From CAZFBR01 sp035353495 [NCBI: uncultured bacterium] (GTDB taxonomy: Bacteria; DAOPZR01), in the NCBI GenBank assembly GCA_964517215.1, contig CAZFBR010000014.1, forward strand, positions 1 through 17,185: 17,185 bases of DNA, written 5' to 3'. Shown piece after piece: positions 1 through 6,641 of this stretch. The translations under genes were made by a program, and so were the position numbers. The first letter of the stretch is position 1; every line of letters begins with the position of its first letter. The notes under the pieces are model-generated. The model was not told the DNA's origin, did no database searches, and saw nothing but the letters and a program-made list of their open reading frames with translations.

Positions 1-87
1 CGAACGCACCGGCGAATCGTAATCAACCGGCAGGACGATTCATTGCCGCCCTTGCCATCGTGCAGCGGGGAACGGCAACCGCGCGCG

Positions 88-108
88 CCTGCTCCGGGCG
101 GGAGCAGG
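88..108. terminator. GC-rich hairpin after the ABC operon (weak terminator candidate)
   Basis: An 8-bp perfect inverted repeat (88-95 with 101-108) with a 5-nt loop lies 34 nt past the stop codon of the last gene of the minus-strand ABC operon. No T-tract follows on either strand, so it is not a canonical intrinsic terminator. It may stabilise the 3' end of the mRNA. In the rest of 1-141 I see no convincing gene: plus frames are open only briefly and have no start with a ribosome binding site. Confidence 0.3.
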
Positions 109-141
109 AACGGTTTCGGCGGCTGAACAGGTACCGATTGC

Positions 142-1110
142 TCAGAGATGGTTTTCGGGGGCGGCGCAGTAGGCGCGTTCCGTGCGGCGCCATAACAGCC
201 AGACCGGCACGGCGGTGACGGCCAGCGCCACCGGATCGGTCAGCAGCATGCCGTTCTGGGAAAAGGCGTGTGCCGCGAATGACGAGGTTGCGTCGGGCGA
301 CTGCCCCTGCAACTGCAGGAGCATCAAAACCCCGTGCAGAGCGAATCTGACTGCCATGCGGACAATCCAGACGACGACGAGCGCACCGAATGTGGCGGCC
401 AGGGCCGACCCTACGGTGCGGCAGCGGAGCGAAACGGCCAGCGCCACCAGGGTATCAACCAGCCGCGCGCCCAGCCAGATCGCGCTGCCGACCAGTGCCA
501 GCGGAATCATGAGCAGAAGCGAAAGTACGGACGGATAATCGCTGCCGGCATTCAGAAAAAACGTGAACGGCAGGTTGCCGCTGACGAACGGCAGGATGAT
601 GGCGACCACGGCCCAGAGCAGCAGCGTGCGGGACAAATAGAGTCCGGCGAGGATCTGCCGCGGCGTGAGCAGGGTGATCAGCGCAAGGGACAGGCGGTTG
701 TTCCGCCGGCTGCTGACCATTGAGCTGACTGCCAGGACGGGCAGCAGGATGATGAGCAGTGTTTCCCCCATCGCAACGAGCATGAACGGCAGTACCAGCA
801 CCAGCATCAGGGGTGGCGTGAAGCTGCTCAGCAAATCGGCACCAGCATCGAACGCGGCAATCATTGCCACTGCGGCAATCAATACCACAATGGCATAATA
901 ACCCACGACAGCCAGGAACAGGCGGCGGCGTGATGCGGGCGACTGCAGGAAGTGGTAGAGGCGTGCGCCGGCGTTTATTCCCGTGTGGCGCCGCAGCAGC
1001 ATTTCGAGGAACGGATTGCCGATGACGAGTCCGGCGCCGGCGGTGAACGCCTGGCGACCGAATACCGTTGCCGGTGTGCCGGCGCCGGCCGGCGCGGATT
1101 CAGGAGACAA
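142..1110 (-). CDS. ABC exporter permease-like membrane protein, distal paralog
   Basis: This is probably a transmembrane subunit of the ABC transporter whose ATPase is encoded at 1921-2856. About 322 residues contain roughly six hydrophobic segments. A short soluble N-terminus carries GNPFLEMLLR, and a cytosolic loop reads RLSLALITLLTPRQILAG; both have close counterparts in the neighbouring gene at 1100-1924, so the two are paralogs and could form a heterodimer. The open frame extends to an ATG at 1278, but that stretch overlaps the previous gene and reads as shadow (Pro/Ser/Cys-rich). I chose the TTG at 1110, which overlaps the previous gene by 11 nt. No good Shine-Dalgarno sequence is visible, so translational coupling is likely. 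The substrate cannot be told from sequence. The family call rests on context and topology, not on a recognised signature. Confidence 0.7.
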   Translation of the reverse strand: MSPESAPAGAGTPATVFGRQAFTAGAGLVIGNPFLEMLLRRHTGINAGARLYHFLQSPASRRRLFLAVVGYYAIVVLIAAVAMIAAFDAGADLLSSFTPPLMLVLVLPFMLVAMGETLLIILLPVLAVSSMVSSRRNNRLSLALITLLTPRQILAGLYLSRTLLLWAVVAIILPFVSGNLPFTFFLNAGSDYPSVLSLLLMIPLALVGSAIWLGARLVDTLVALAVSLRCRTVGSALAATFGALVVVWIVRMAVRFALHGVLMLLQLQGQSPDATSSFAAHAFSQNGMLLTDPVALAVTAVPVWLLWRRTERAYCAAPENHL

Positions 1111-1924
1111 AGCGTTCGGGCTCGGCAGCGAACATGGATTCGCAGGTGCGCCAGACGAAGGCAGTAACGAGGGTGATGGCGATGACGCCCAGCCATCCCG
1201 GCACCCGGGAATAGTCCGCGAACCACAGCCAGGCGAAGAACACGAGCAGCGCGTAGGTAATGGGCAGCGCCACGGCAAGCGAGCGGCAGCAGCAGCCGAT
1301 CAGAAACGGCAGGACGGTGGCCAGCGCCAGCGACCAGAGCCACAGTGCGGTGCTGCCCAGCTGGCTGATGAATGCGGAGCCGGTACAACGATGCGCGGCG
1401 GTTGCCGGCAGCAGCGGACTGGCGAGCATGGCGGGCAGGAACAGGATGATGACCGACCAGTAGCTGAGCGTGCGCGCACCCAGCAGACCGGTAAAAAACT
1501 GGCGGGCGCTGAGGGTGGTGATGGCCGTCAGCGGCAGCGTGTGCTTGCCGCGCTCGGCAATCAGGGCGCCGGCGCTGCGGGTGGGCAGGGCGATCCAGGC
1601 GTAGTAGTACACCGCGAACGAAATGATATACAGGATTTGCGCAGTGTACAGGGCGGGGGCGGCAAGAAAACCCTTATCAACCCAGACCTGATTGCCGACG
1701 GCATGCCACCAGTTGGCATAGAGCAGCGCCTGCAGCACGTACAGCACCGTCAGGACTTTGAACAACCGGTGCCGGCCGGCAGTGCGGTGCAGGGCGCGGA
1801 CCAGCAGCAGCTCGATGTTGAATGACCACCAGTGCCTGCGGGGCGCACGGACCAGCAGCTCCAGCCACGGGTTGCCGGCGAACAGGCCCGGGCCGGCGGG
1901 AAAGGGGGGCGGCTGACCGCTCAC
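1100..1924 (-). CDS. ABC exporter permease-like membrane protein, proximal paralog
   Basis: A 274-residue polytopic membrane protein, probably a permease partner of the upstream ATPase. Hydrophobic segments lie at about 54-71, 92-113, 154-172, 190-211, 215-236 and 243-259. The N-terminal GNPWLELLVR (residues 17-26) and the loop around RGKHTLPLTAITTLSARQ (125-142) match the layout of the downstream paralog. In ABC-2-type permeases the equivalent cytosolic loop contacts the ATPase. The GTG start at 1924 overlaps the TGA of the ATPase gene (GTGA), a sign of translational coupling. The frame ends inside the start region of the next gene. An unusual Cys run (CCC) follows the fourth helix. The substrate is unknown. 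Confidence 0.75.
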   Translation of the reverse strand: MSGQPPPFPAGPGLFAGNPWLELLVRAPRRHWWSFNIELLLVRALHRTAGRHRLFKVLTVLYVLQALLYANWWHAVGNQVWVDKGFLAAPALYTAQILYIISFAVYYYAWIALPTRSAGALIAERGKHTLPLTAITTLSARQFFTGLLGARTLSYWSVIILFLPAMLASPLLPATAAHRCTGSAFISQLGSTALWLWSLALATVLPFLIGCCCRSLAVALPITYALLVFFAWLWFADYSRVPGWLGVIAITLVTAFVWRTCESMFAAEPERFVS

Positions 1925-2856
1925 TGCACGTTTCCGGCGGTGAGTGCCATGAAGGCGTCCTCGAGATCGCTTTCCTCAATGGCGAATTCCGCCACGGCGA
2001 ACCCGGCGTTGACCAGTGTGCCGACCACGGTATTGACCTCGGTCGCCGGTCCGGTCCAGAGCGCGCGCAGGGTGCCGCCGTCGGCGCGCACGTCGGTGAC
2101 GTGGGGGATGGCGGCGAGTGCCGCGCCGCAGCGTTCGGGATCAGCCGCCGGGACGATTCTGATCCGGCAATGCGGCTGCAGTCGGGCAAGCAGTTCGTCA
2201 ACCCGGCCGGCGGCAACCAGCTTGCCCTGTTCGATGATCGCAACGGAGCCGCAGATGTCGGCCAGTTCGGTGAGGATGTGCGAGGAGATGAGCACGGTCT
2301 TGCCCATGCCGGCCAGGGTGCGGATGATCTCGCGCAGCTCCACCCGGGCATGCGGATCAAGGTTGGCGGCCGGTTCGTCGAGGATGAGCAGGCGCGGGTC
2401 ATGGATGAGCGCCCGGGCGAGGCAGAGTCGCTGCTGCACGCCGCGCGACAGGCCGCGGGTGGAGACATTAAGCTTGGCGCCCAAACCGGTCAGCTCGCTG
2501 ATGTCGCCGATGACCTGCTCGCGCCGGTTGACGGGCAGGCGGTAGGCGGCGGCAAAGAAGTCGAGGTACTCGGCGACGGTCAGGTTCTCGAACAGGCCGA
2601 ACTGGTCGGGCATGTAGCCGATCAGCCGGCGAATGTCGTGCCGGTCGCGTTGCAGGTCGCAGCCGTACATGGTGACGGTGCCCTCGTCCGGCGGCATGAG
2701 TGTGGCCAGGATTTTGCACAGGGTCGTTTTGCCGGCGCCGTTGGGCCCGATGAGACCCATGACTTCGCCGGTCGGGACGGTCAGCGATACCGACGACAGG
2801 GCGGCGGTATCGCCAAACCGTTTGCTCAAGCCGGCGATGGTCAGGGCATGATCCAC
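1921..2856 (-). CDS. ABC transporter ATP-binding protein (ABC-2 type exporter)
   Basis: The nucleotide-binding subunit that powers the two membrane proteins encoded downstream. From the GTG at 2856 it has 311 residues: Walker A GPNGAGKTT at 37-45, Q-loop Gln85, signature LSRGVQQR at 136-143, Walker B ending LLILDEP at 156-162 and an H-loop in SSH. A C-terminal extension of about 85 residues with two short alpha/beta repeats resembles the accessory domain common in ABC-2 exporter ATPases (CcmA/NatA type). The open frame runs upstream to 2997, but that stretch overlaps the REC-STAS gene. The GTG at 2856 is preceded by a strong AAGGAG and gives a canonical N-terminus. Arg replaces the first Gly of LSGGQ, a tolerated variant in this subfamily. 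The gene lies 43 nt downstream of the REC-STAS gene, so the two probably share a transcript. Confidence 0.93.
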   Translation of the reverse strand: MDHALTIAGLSKRFGDTAALSSVSLTVPTGEVMGLIGPNGAGKTTLCKILATLMPPDEGTVTMYGCDLQRDRHDIRRLIGYMPDQFGLFENLTVAEYLDFFAAAYRLPVNRREQVIGDISELTGLGAKLNVSTRGLSRGVQQRLCLARALIHDPRLLILDEPAANLDPHARVELREIIRTLAGMGKTVLISSHILTELADICGSVAIIEQGKLVAAGRVDELLARLQPHCRIRIVPAADPERCGAALAAIPHVTDVRADGGTLRALWTGPATEVNTVVGTLVNAGFAVAEFAIEESDLEDAFMALTAGNVQ

Positions 2857-2899
2857 CGGGGGCGCTCCTTCCGGTTGCGGATGGGACTGGCCACGGAGT

Positions 2900-3601
2900 T
2901 CAGCTGCCGCGCAGCGCGTCGGCGCGCGTGGCGAAACAGCGGAACGCGGGCGTGACGCGGGCCTTGTCCAGCATGCGGGTGATATTCTCGCTCGCACCGG
3001 TGATGACCACGTCGCCCTGCTGCTGGCGGGCGCGGCAGGCGGCGGAGACCAGCACCATCAGGTTCTGATGGGCGAAGAAGCCGACTTCGCTGAGGTCGAT
3101 GATGATGGCGGCGCGTTCATCGGCGAATATCTCATGCAGGGCGGTTTTCAGGCGGTTGGCGAAGCTGGCGGGGATATTGCCGCGCAATGCCAGGACGGTA
3201 TGCCGGCCGAACGTCATGGGCGTGCAGGCCGATTCCGGCTGCAGCAGCTCGTTGACCTTGTCCAGCAGGTCGTCCAGCGTGCACGGGAGGGCGATGATGC
3301 CGTTGCAGCGCGCCTGCGAGGCGGCCAGGAGCTGGTCGCGCGTCACGGTGGACGACAGGAGCAGGACGGGCATGCCGGGAAAACGGCGCTTCAGTCCGGC
3401 CGCTACGGTGAGACCGTCGCCATCCGGCAGGCCGGTATTGATCAGCACCAAGCGCACCGCCTGGCGGTCGCGGAAAAAATCGCGCACCTCGGTGGCTGAT
3501 GACGCGCGCACAATGGGCGCGAGACGTTTGTGCAGATTGTATTCCAGTACCGCGAACATCGCGTTGCAGGGTTCGACTATCAGTATGGTCGTTTCCGCCA
3601 T
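2900..3601 (-). CDS. Degenerate receiver (REC) fused to STAS domain
   Basis: A 233-residue cytosolic signalling protein. Residues 5-120 have the receiver fold pattern, but the key residues are altered: the phosphoacceptor position in LVLINTGLPDGDG is Asn55, the acidic pair is Glu10-Pro11, and the conserved Lys before Pro is Leu105. Ser84 stands at the Thr/Ser switch. Residues about 130-230 form a STAS domain of the anti-sigma-factor-antagonist type (IIIDLSEVGFF). At the usual phospho-Ser position (DSSGLG in SpoIIAA) it reads AHQNLM, so Gln179 replaces Ser. Neither domain therefore appears able to be phosphorylated in the classical way. The gene heads the ABC exporter operon and has its own promoter. 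It could be a constitutive partner-switch or scaffold protein; its partner is unknown. The ATG at 3601 has only a weak GGCGG ribosome binding site. Confidence 0.85.
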   Translation of the reverse strand: MAETTILIVEPCNAMFAVLEYNLHKRLAPIVRASSATEVRDFFRDRQAVRLVLINTGLPDGDGLTVAAGLKRRFPGMPVLLLSSTVTRDQLLAASQARCNGIIALPCTLDDLLDKVNELLQPESACTPMTFGRHTVLALRGNIPASFANRLKTALHEIFADERAAIIIDLSEVGFFAHQNLMVLVSAACRARQQQGDVVITGASENITRMLDKARVTPAFRCFATRADALRGS

Positions 3602-3647
3602 AACCGCCGCCCGGCCGCATGATTTTTACACCTTGGCAATGGAATAT

Positions 3648-3676
3648 ATGATACCTCATCACCATACATGCGTCAA
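3648..3676 (-). promoter_or_regulatory. Sigma-70-type promoter for the REC-STAS/ABC operon
   Basis: On the minus strand, TTGACG (3671-3676) and TATCAT (3648-3653) are separated by exactly 17 nt. This predicts a transcript start near 3641 and a 5' leader of about 40 nt before the ATG at 3601. It is the only good -35/-10 pair seen in front of this operon. Confidence 0.65.
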
Positions 3677-3808
3677 CTGGCGGCAACGATAACTGGTCTG
3701 GCCGCTGCCGGCCGCCGCACCGGACCACCGGCATAACCTGCTGCAAAACAATGCCAACCCCAAAAATGACCTTGCCGGCCCGCTAAACCGCTATTGTCAC
3801 CTTTTTTG

Positions 3809-3835
3809 TTTAGTTTTTGCGCCAATTGCCGATAA
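3809..3835 (+). promoter_or_regulatory. Sigma-28 (FliA) promoter for flgHIJ
   Basis: TTTAGTTT (3809-3816), 11 nt, then GCCGATAA (3828-3835). The consensus for the flagellar sigma factor FliA is TAAAGTTT-N11-GCCGATAA, so the -10 element is perfect, the spacing exact and the -35 element differs at two positions. It lies 46 nt upstream of the flgH start, in the right orientation and in front of flagellar genes. This places the L-ring and P-ring genes under sigma-28, whereas in enteric bacteria they are mainly class II genes. Confidence 0.82.
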
Positions 3836-3881
3836 ATGACGTATATGGCGTGATGATTACCATACTTTTGGGGAGGAAACG

Positions 3882-4586
3882 ATGATCAGGACCTTGAAGC
3901 TATCGTCATTATTCTTGATGACACTTATAGTTATATTGATGCTTCAGCTGGAGGCCCGGGCGGAGTCGCTCTGGCGCAATCAGAGCATGTACGCCGACCG
4001 GCGGGCGCGGCAGGTGGGCGATATCGTCACGATCATTATTGCGGAAAACGCGACGGCGTCGCAGAGCGGGACCAACGAGCGCAAGAAGGATGTCTCGATC
4101 GGCGGCAGCTCGAACGCCAACCTTGACGCGACGGCGACCACGACCCAGGCGGCGGGCGCCACTGGCCAGGCGACGGCGACGGACGGCGTGGCGAGCATTG
4201 GCGGCAAGTTCGCCACCCTGCTCAACTCGGTGGCGGAGTTCATTCCCCTGTTCGGGGCGAAGATCAGCGGCGCCTCGGAGTACAGTGCGGAAGACGCCTC
4301 CAAGCGCAGCGGACTGCTGAACGCGCGGATCAGCGTGGTGGTGGACGAAATTGACGAGAACGGCAATTTCGTGCTGAAGGGGACGAAGACGGTGAACATC
4401 AACAGTGAAGCGCAGGTGATCGAAATCAGCGGCCGGGTGCGGCCGGACGATATCTCGCCGGAGAACACGGTGAGCTCCAATCTGGTGGCGGACGCGAGCA
4501 TCAAGTACAACGGTGAAGTGGCGTACGCGGACAGCGACAGTTTCCTCGGCAACATCTACAACAAGATCGCGGACTGGCTGTTCTAA
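3882..4586 (+). CDS. flgH: Flagellar L-ring protein FlgH
   Basis: FlgH forms the ring in the outer membrane through which the flagellar rod turns. The 234-residue product has an N-terminal signal peptide (hydrophobic core about 8-22, probable cleavage after ARA at 27) and the family landmarks SLW...YADRRARQVGDIVTI (residues 29-51), SKRSGLL, NGNFVLKGTKTVNIN and ISGRVRPDDISPENTVSSN. The usual family member is a lipoprotein with a Cys at the cleavage site. This protein contains no cysteine at all, so it cannot be lipidated in the classical way and reads as a signal peptidase I substrate. The middle (about 70-95) is an Ala/Thr/Gly-rich low-complexity stretch. The start has a strong Shine-Dalgarno (GGGGAGGAAACG) and follows a sigma-28 promoter. 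flgI follows after 22 nt. Confidence 0.96.
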   Translation: MIRTLKLSSLFLMTLIVILMLQLEARAESLWRNQSMYADRRARQVGDIVTIIIAENATASQSGTNERKKDVSIGGSSNANLDATATTTQAAGATGQATATDGVASIGGKFATLLNSVAEFIPLFGAKISGASEYSAEDASKRSGLLNARISVVVDEIDENGNFVLKGTKTVNINSEAQVIEISGRVRPDDISPENTVSSNLVADASIKYNGEVAYADSDSFLGNIYNKIADWLF

Positions 4587-4608
4587 GCGGGCAATGGGGG
4601 AGGGGATC

Positions 4609-5697
4609 ATGAAACGGACGGCAATCAAAATCGCTCTGGCGATAATCCTGGCGGTGATGCTGGCAGGCGCGACGGAAGGGACGCCGGTGCGGGTGAAGGA
4701 CCTCGCGTCAGTGCGCGGGGCGCGCGACAACCAGCTGGTCGGCTACGGGCTGGTGGTCGGTTTGAACGGCACCGGCGACAGCAACAAGTCGGCGTTCACC
4801 CTGCAGTCGGTGGCGAGCATGCTGGCGAGCTTCGGGGTGCAGGTCAGCCAGGACGAAATGAAACTGAAGAACGTCGCGGCGGTCATGCTGACCGCGACGA
4901 TCCCCGCGTTCGCGGGGAGCGGCGACCGGCTGGATGTCACGGTGTCGTCGCTGGGCGACGCCAAGACGCTGGAGGGCGGGGTCCTGCTGCAGACGCCGCT
5001 CAAGGCGGGGAACGGCCAGGTCTACGCGGTGGCGCAGGGCGCGGTCGCCATCGGCGGAATGAGCGGCGGCACGGGCGGCCGGACGCAGCGCAACCATCCG
5101 ACGGTGGGCATCGTCCCGGGCGGGGCGCTGGTGGAAAACGACCTGCACAGCACCTACCTGCAGAACAACACGCTGGAACTGGCGCTGCGCGCCGCGGATT
5201 TCACCACGGCGCAGCGGGTGGCGGCGGCGGTGAACGCGCAGTTTGGCGCGACCGCGGCCCGGGCGCTCGATGCAGGGCGCGTGCGCGTGGCTCTGCCGGC
5301 GGAATACGCGGGCAACCCGGTCGGGTTCATCGCCCAGCTTGAGGAACTGACCTGCGAACCGGCGGCAACGGCGCGGGTGATCATCAACGAACGGACCGGC
5401 ACCGTGGTGCTGGGCGGTGATGTCCGCCTCGACGCCTGCGCGATCAGCCACGGCACGCTGCACATCACGATTGTGCCGCCGCCGGTGGCGCCCGTGGAGA
5501 ACGAGGAAGGGGTGGCGGTGGCGCCGGCGCAGCCGGTGACGCAGCTCAACCAGGTGCTGGCGCTCCCCGCCGGCACCAGCGTAACCCAGGTGGTGGATGC
5601 GCTCAATGCGGTGGGGGCGGGCCCGCGCGAGGTGATCGCGGTGCTGCAGGCGATCGACCGGGCGGGCGCGCTGCACGCGACGCTGGTGGTGATGTGA
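4609..5697 (+). CDS. flgI: Flagellar P-ring protein FlgI
   Basis: FlgI builds the periplasmic P-ring around the flagellar rod at the peptidoglycan layer. From the ATG at 4609 it has 362 residues, the normal family length. A signal peptide (about 1-24, ending AGATEG) is followed by VRVKDLASVRGARDNQLVGY and GLVVGLNGTGD, the family hallmark, then the NERTGTVVLGGDVR segment. The mature protein has exactly two Cys (in LTCEPA and LDACAIS), bracketing that segment; a disulfide is likely, as in enteric FlgI. A second ATG in frame at 4594 exists, but the GGGGAGGGG ribosome binding site sits just before 4609. The stop overlaps the next start (TGATG), so flgI and the rod-binding gene are coupled. Confidence 0.97.
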   Translation: MKRTAIKIALAIILAVMLAGATEGTPVRVKDLASVRGARDNQLVGYGLVVGLNGTGDSNKSAFTLQSVASMLASFGVQVSQDEMKLKNVAAVMLTATIPAFAGSGDRLDVTVSSLGDAKTLEGGVLLQTPLKAGNGQVYAVAQGAVAIGGMSGGTGGRTQRNHPTVGIVPGGALVENDLHSTYLQNNTLELALRAADFTTAQRVAAAVNAQFGATAARALDAGRVRVALPAEYAGNPVGFIAQLEELTCEPAATARVIINERTGTVVLGGDVRLDACAISHGTLHITIVPPPVAPVENEEGVAVAPAQPVTQLNQVLALPAGTSVTQVVDALNAVGAGPREVIAVLQAIDRAGALHATLVVM

Positions 5698-6122
5698 TGA
5701 GCGACGCCGTGACCGCCCTGGCGCCCGCGACCGCGACGCTGGCGCAGGCCGCGACCGCGGCGCGGCAGAATCGCACGCTGCAGGATGCCGCGAATTTCGC
5801 CCGGCTGCTCGACGAGCGGACGGCGGACACGACCGGCACGACGGCGGCGGGCGAACCTGCGACCGACGCCGCGACGGACCGGCGGGCGGGGCAGGAAGAG
5901 CAGCTGCGCGAGGCGGCGCAGGGGCTGGAGGCGCTGCTGGTCAACCAGATGTTCAGCGCCATGCGCAAGACGGTGCCGAAAGACGAGATGATGGACGGCG
6001 GCATGGGCGAGGAGATCTTCCGCGGCATGCTCGACCAGGAATATGCCACGCAGCTCAGCCAGAAAGGCGAACTGGGCCTGGGCGAGATCATCTTCCGGCA
6101 GATGCGGCAATATATCGCCTGA
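5697..6122 (+). CDS. flgJ: FlgJ-type rod-binding protein, no muramidase domain
   Basis: A 141-residue protein matching the N-terminal half of enteric FlgJ, the cap or scaffold that helps the rod assemble in the periplasm. The rod-binding domain covers about 70-135, with GLEALLVNQMFSAMRKTV, a Gly/Met-rich turn (DGGMGEEIF) and MLDQEYATQLSQKGELGLG. Residues 1-65 are Ala/Thr-rich and likely unstructured. The C-terminal glucosaminidase domain of enteric FlgJ is missing, as in many non-enteric bacteria, so another lytic enzyme must open the cell wall for the rod. The ATG at 5697 overlaps the flgI stop by one base; a GTG one codon earlier (5694) is possible. It is the last gene of the flgHIJ unit. 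Confidence 0.92.
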   Translation: MSDAVTALAPATATLAQAATAARQNRTLQDAANFARLLDERTADTTGTTAAGEPATDAATDRRAGQEEQLREAAQGLEALLVNQMFSAMRKTVPKDEMMDGGMGEEIFRGMLDQEYATQLSQKGELGLGEIIFRQMRQYIA

Positions 6123-6141
6123 ACGGACAACCAACGCCCGC

Positions 6142-6180
6142 GCCCCGACCCGGTAACGGGAAAGGGCCGGGCTATTTTTA
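6142..6180 (+). terminator. Likely intrinsic terminator after flgHIJ
   Basis: A GC-rich imperfect stem, GCCCCGACCC (6142-6151) pairing with GGGCCGGGC (6164-6172), is followed by TATTTTTA. An alternative inner hairpin CCCG-gtaa-CGGG lies at 6150-6160. It starts 20 nt past the stop of the rod-binding gene and 120 nt before the next gene, which fits the end of the flagellar transcript. In the remaining spacer to 6292 I see nothing else convincing. Confidence 0.6.
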
Positions 6181-6292
6181 TCGGCACCGGCTGGCGGCGT
6201 GCGCTGGGACGCAGCAGCGCACCACCGTAAGCCGGCACGGCGACAACTGACCAAATCATTAAGGCCGCACCGCGGCAGGCGAGAGGAATACC

Positions 6293-6625
6293 ATGGACAT
6301 CAGAGCAGCGCAGGACAAAGTCAGGGACGTGCTGGGTGAGCTGTTTCATCCGCGCCTGGGCTCGTATATCGCCCTGACCGAAGAGGTGGGCGAGCTGGCC
6401 GATGAAATCATGCAGCGCGAGATCTACGGCCAGAAGGAGAACAGTGACGACATGGGCAAGGAGATGGCCGATATCCTTGTCTGTCTGCTCGAACTGGCCA
6501 CCCGCTATAATATCGATCTCGAATCCGCTTTTGCGGCGAAATTCGCCGCCATTGAAGGCAAAGTCCCGCAATGGCGGGAAAAGTTCGGCCCGTCACTGGC
6601 GACCCAGCGCGCCCGGCTCGACTGA
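6293..6625 (+). CDS. MazG-like nucleotide pyrophosphohydrolase
   Basis: A 110-residue all-alpha NTP pyrophosphohydrolase, expected to cleave nucleoside triphosphates to monophosphate and pyrophosphate with Mg2+. The metal-binding signature is complete: Glu30, Glu31 and Glu34 in EEVGELADE, and Glu57 and Asp60 in KEMADILV. The length fits a single-domain member (MazG-like or dimeric dUTPase relatives) rather than the tandem-domain E. coli MazG. Cellular substrate and role (house-cleaning, stress) cannot be decided from sequence. The start has a clear AGAGGAAT ribosome binding site. It is flanked by a terminator and a convergent gene, so it is probably transcribed alone. Confidence 0.87.
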   Translation: MDIRAAQDKVRDVLGELFHPRLGSYIALTEEVGELADEIMQREIYGQKENSDDMGKEMADILVCLLELATRYNIDLESAFAAKFAAIEGKVPQWREKFGPSLATQRARLD

Positions 6626-6641
6626 ACCGGCCGGCGCGGGC

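Larger units (their letters stand above)
3602..3881. other. Divergent intergenic region between signalling operon and flgH
   Basis: This 280-nt spacer holds two divergent promoters: sigma-70-type on the minus strand at 3648-3676 and sigma-28-type on the plus strand at 3809-3835. It is visibly more AT-rich than the flanking genes, notably at 3620-3660 and 3750-3870. I see no ORF with a credible start and no riboswitch-like fold between them. The flgH leader from the predicted start near 3842 is about 40 nt and carries a strong GGGGAGGAAACG just before the ATG. Confidence 0.6.

Noticed and set aside
1111-1278. N-terminal extension of the distal permease to an ATG at 1278
   Set aside because: It lies inside the coding part of the proximal permease and reads as Pro/Ser/Cys-rich shadow sequence. 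The paralog has only a short N-terminus before the GNP motif.
2427-2451. Arg in the ABC signature (LSRGVQQR) as a loss-of-function sign
   Set aside because: LSRG variants are common among ATPases of ABC-2-type exporters; all other motifs are intact, so this is not evidence of inactivity.
2857-2997. N-terminal extension of the ABC ATPase to 2997
   Set aside because: It overlaps the REC-STAS gene on the same strand. The GTG at 2856 has an AAGGAG ribosome binding site and gives a canonical start of the domain.
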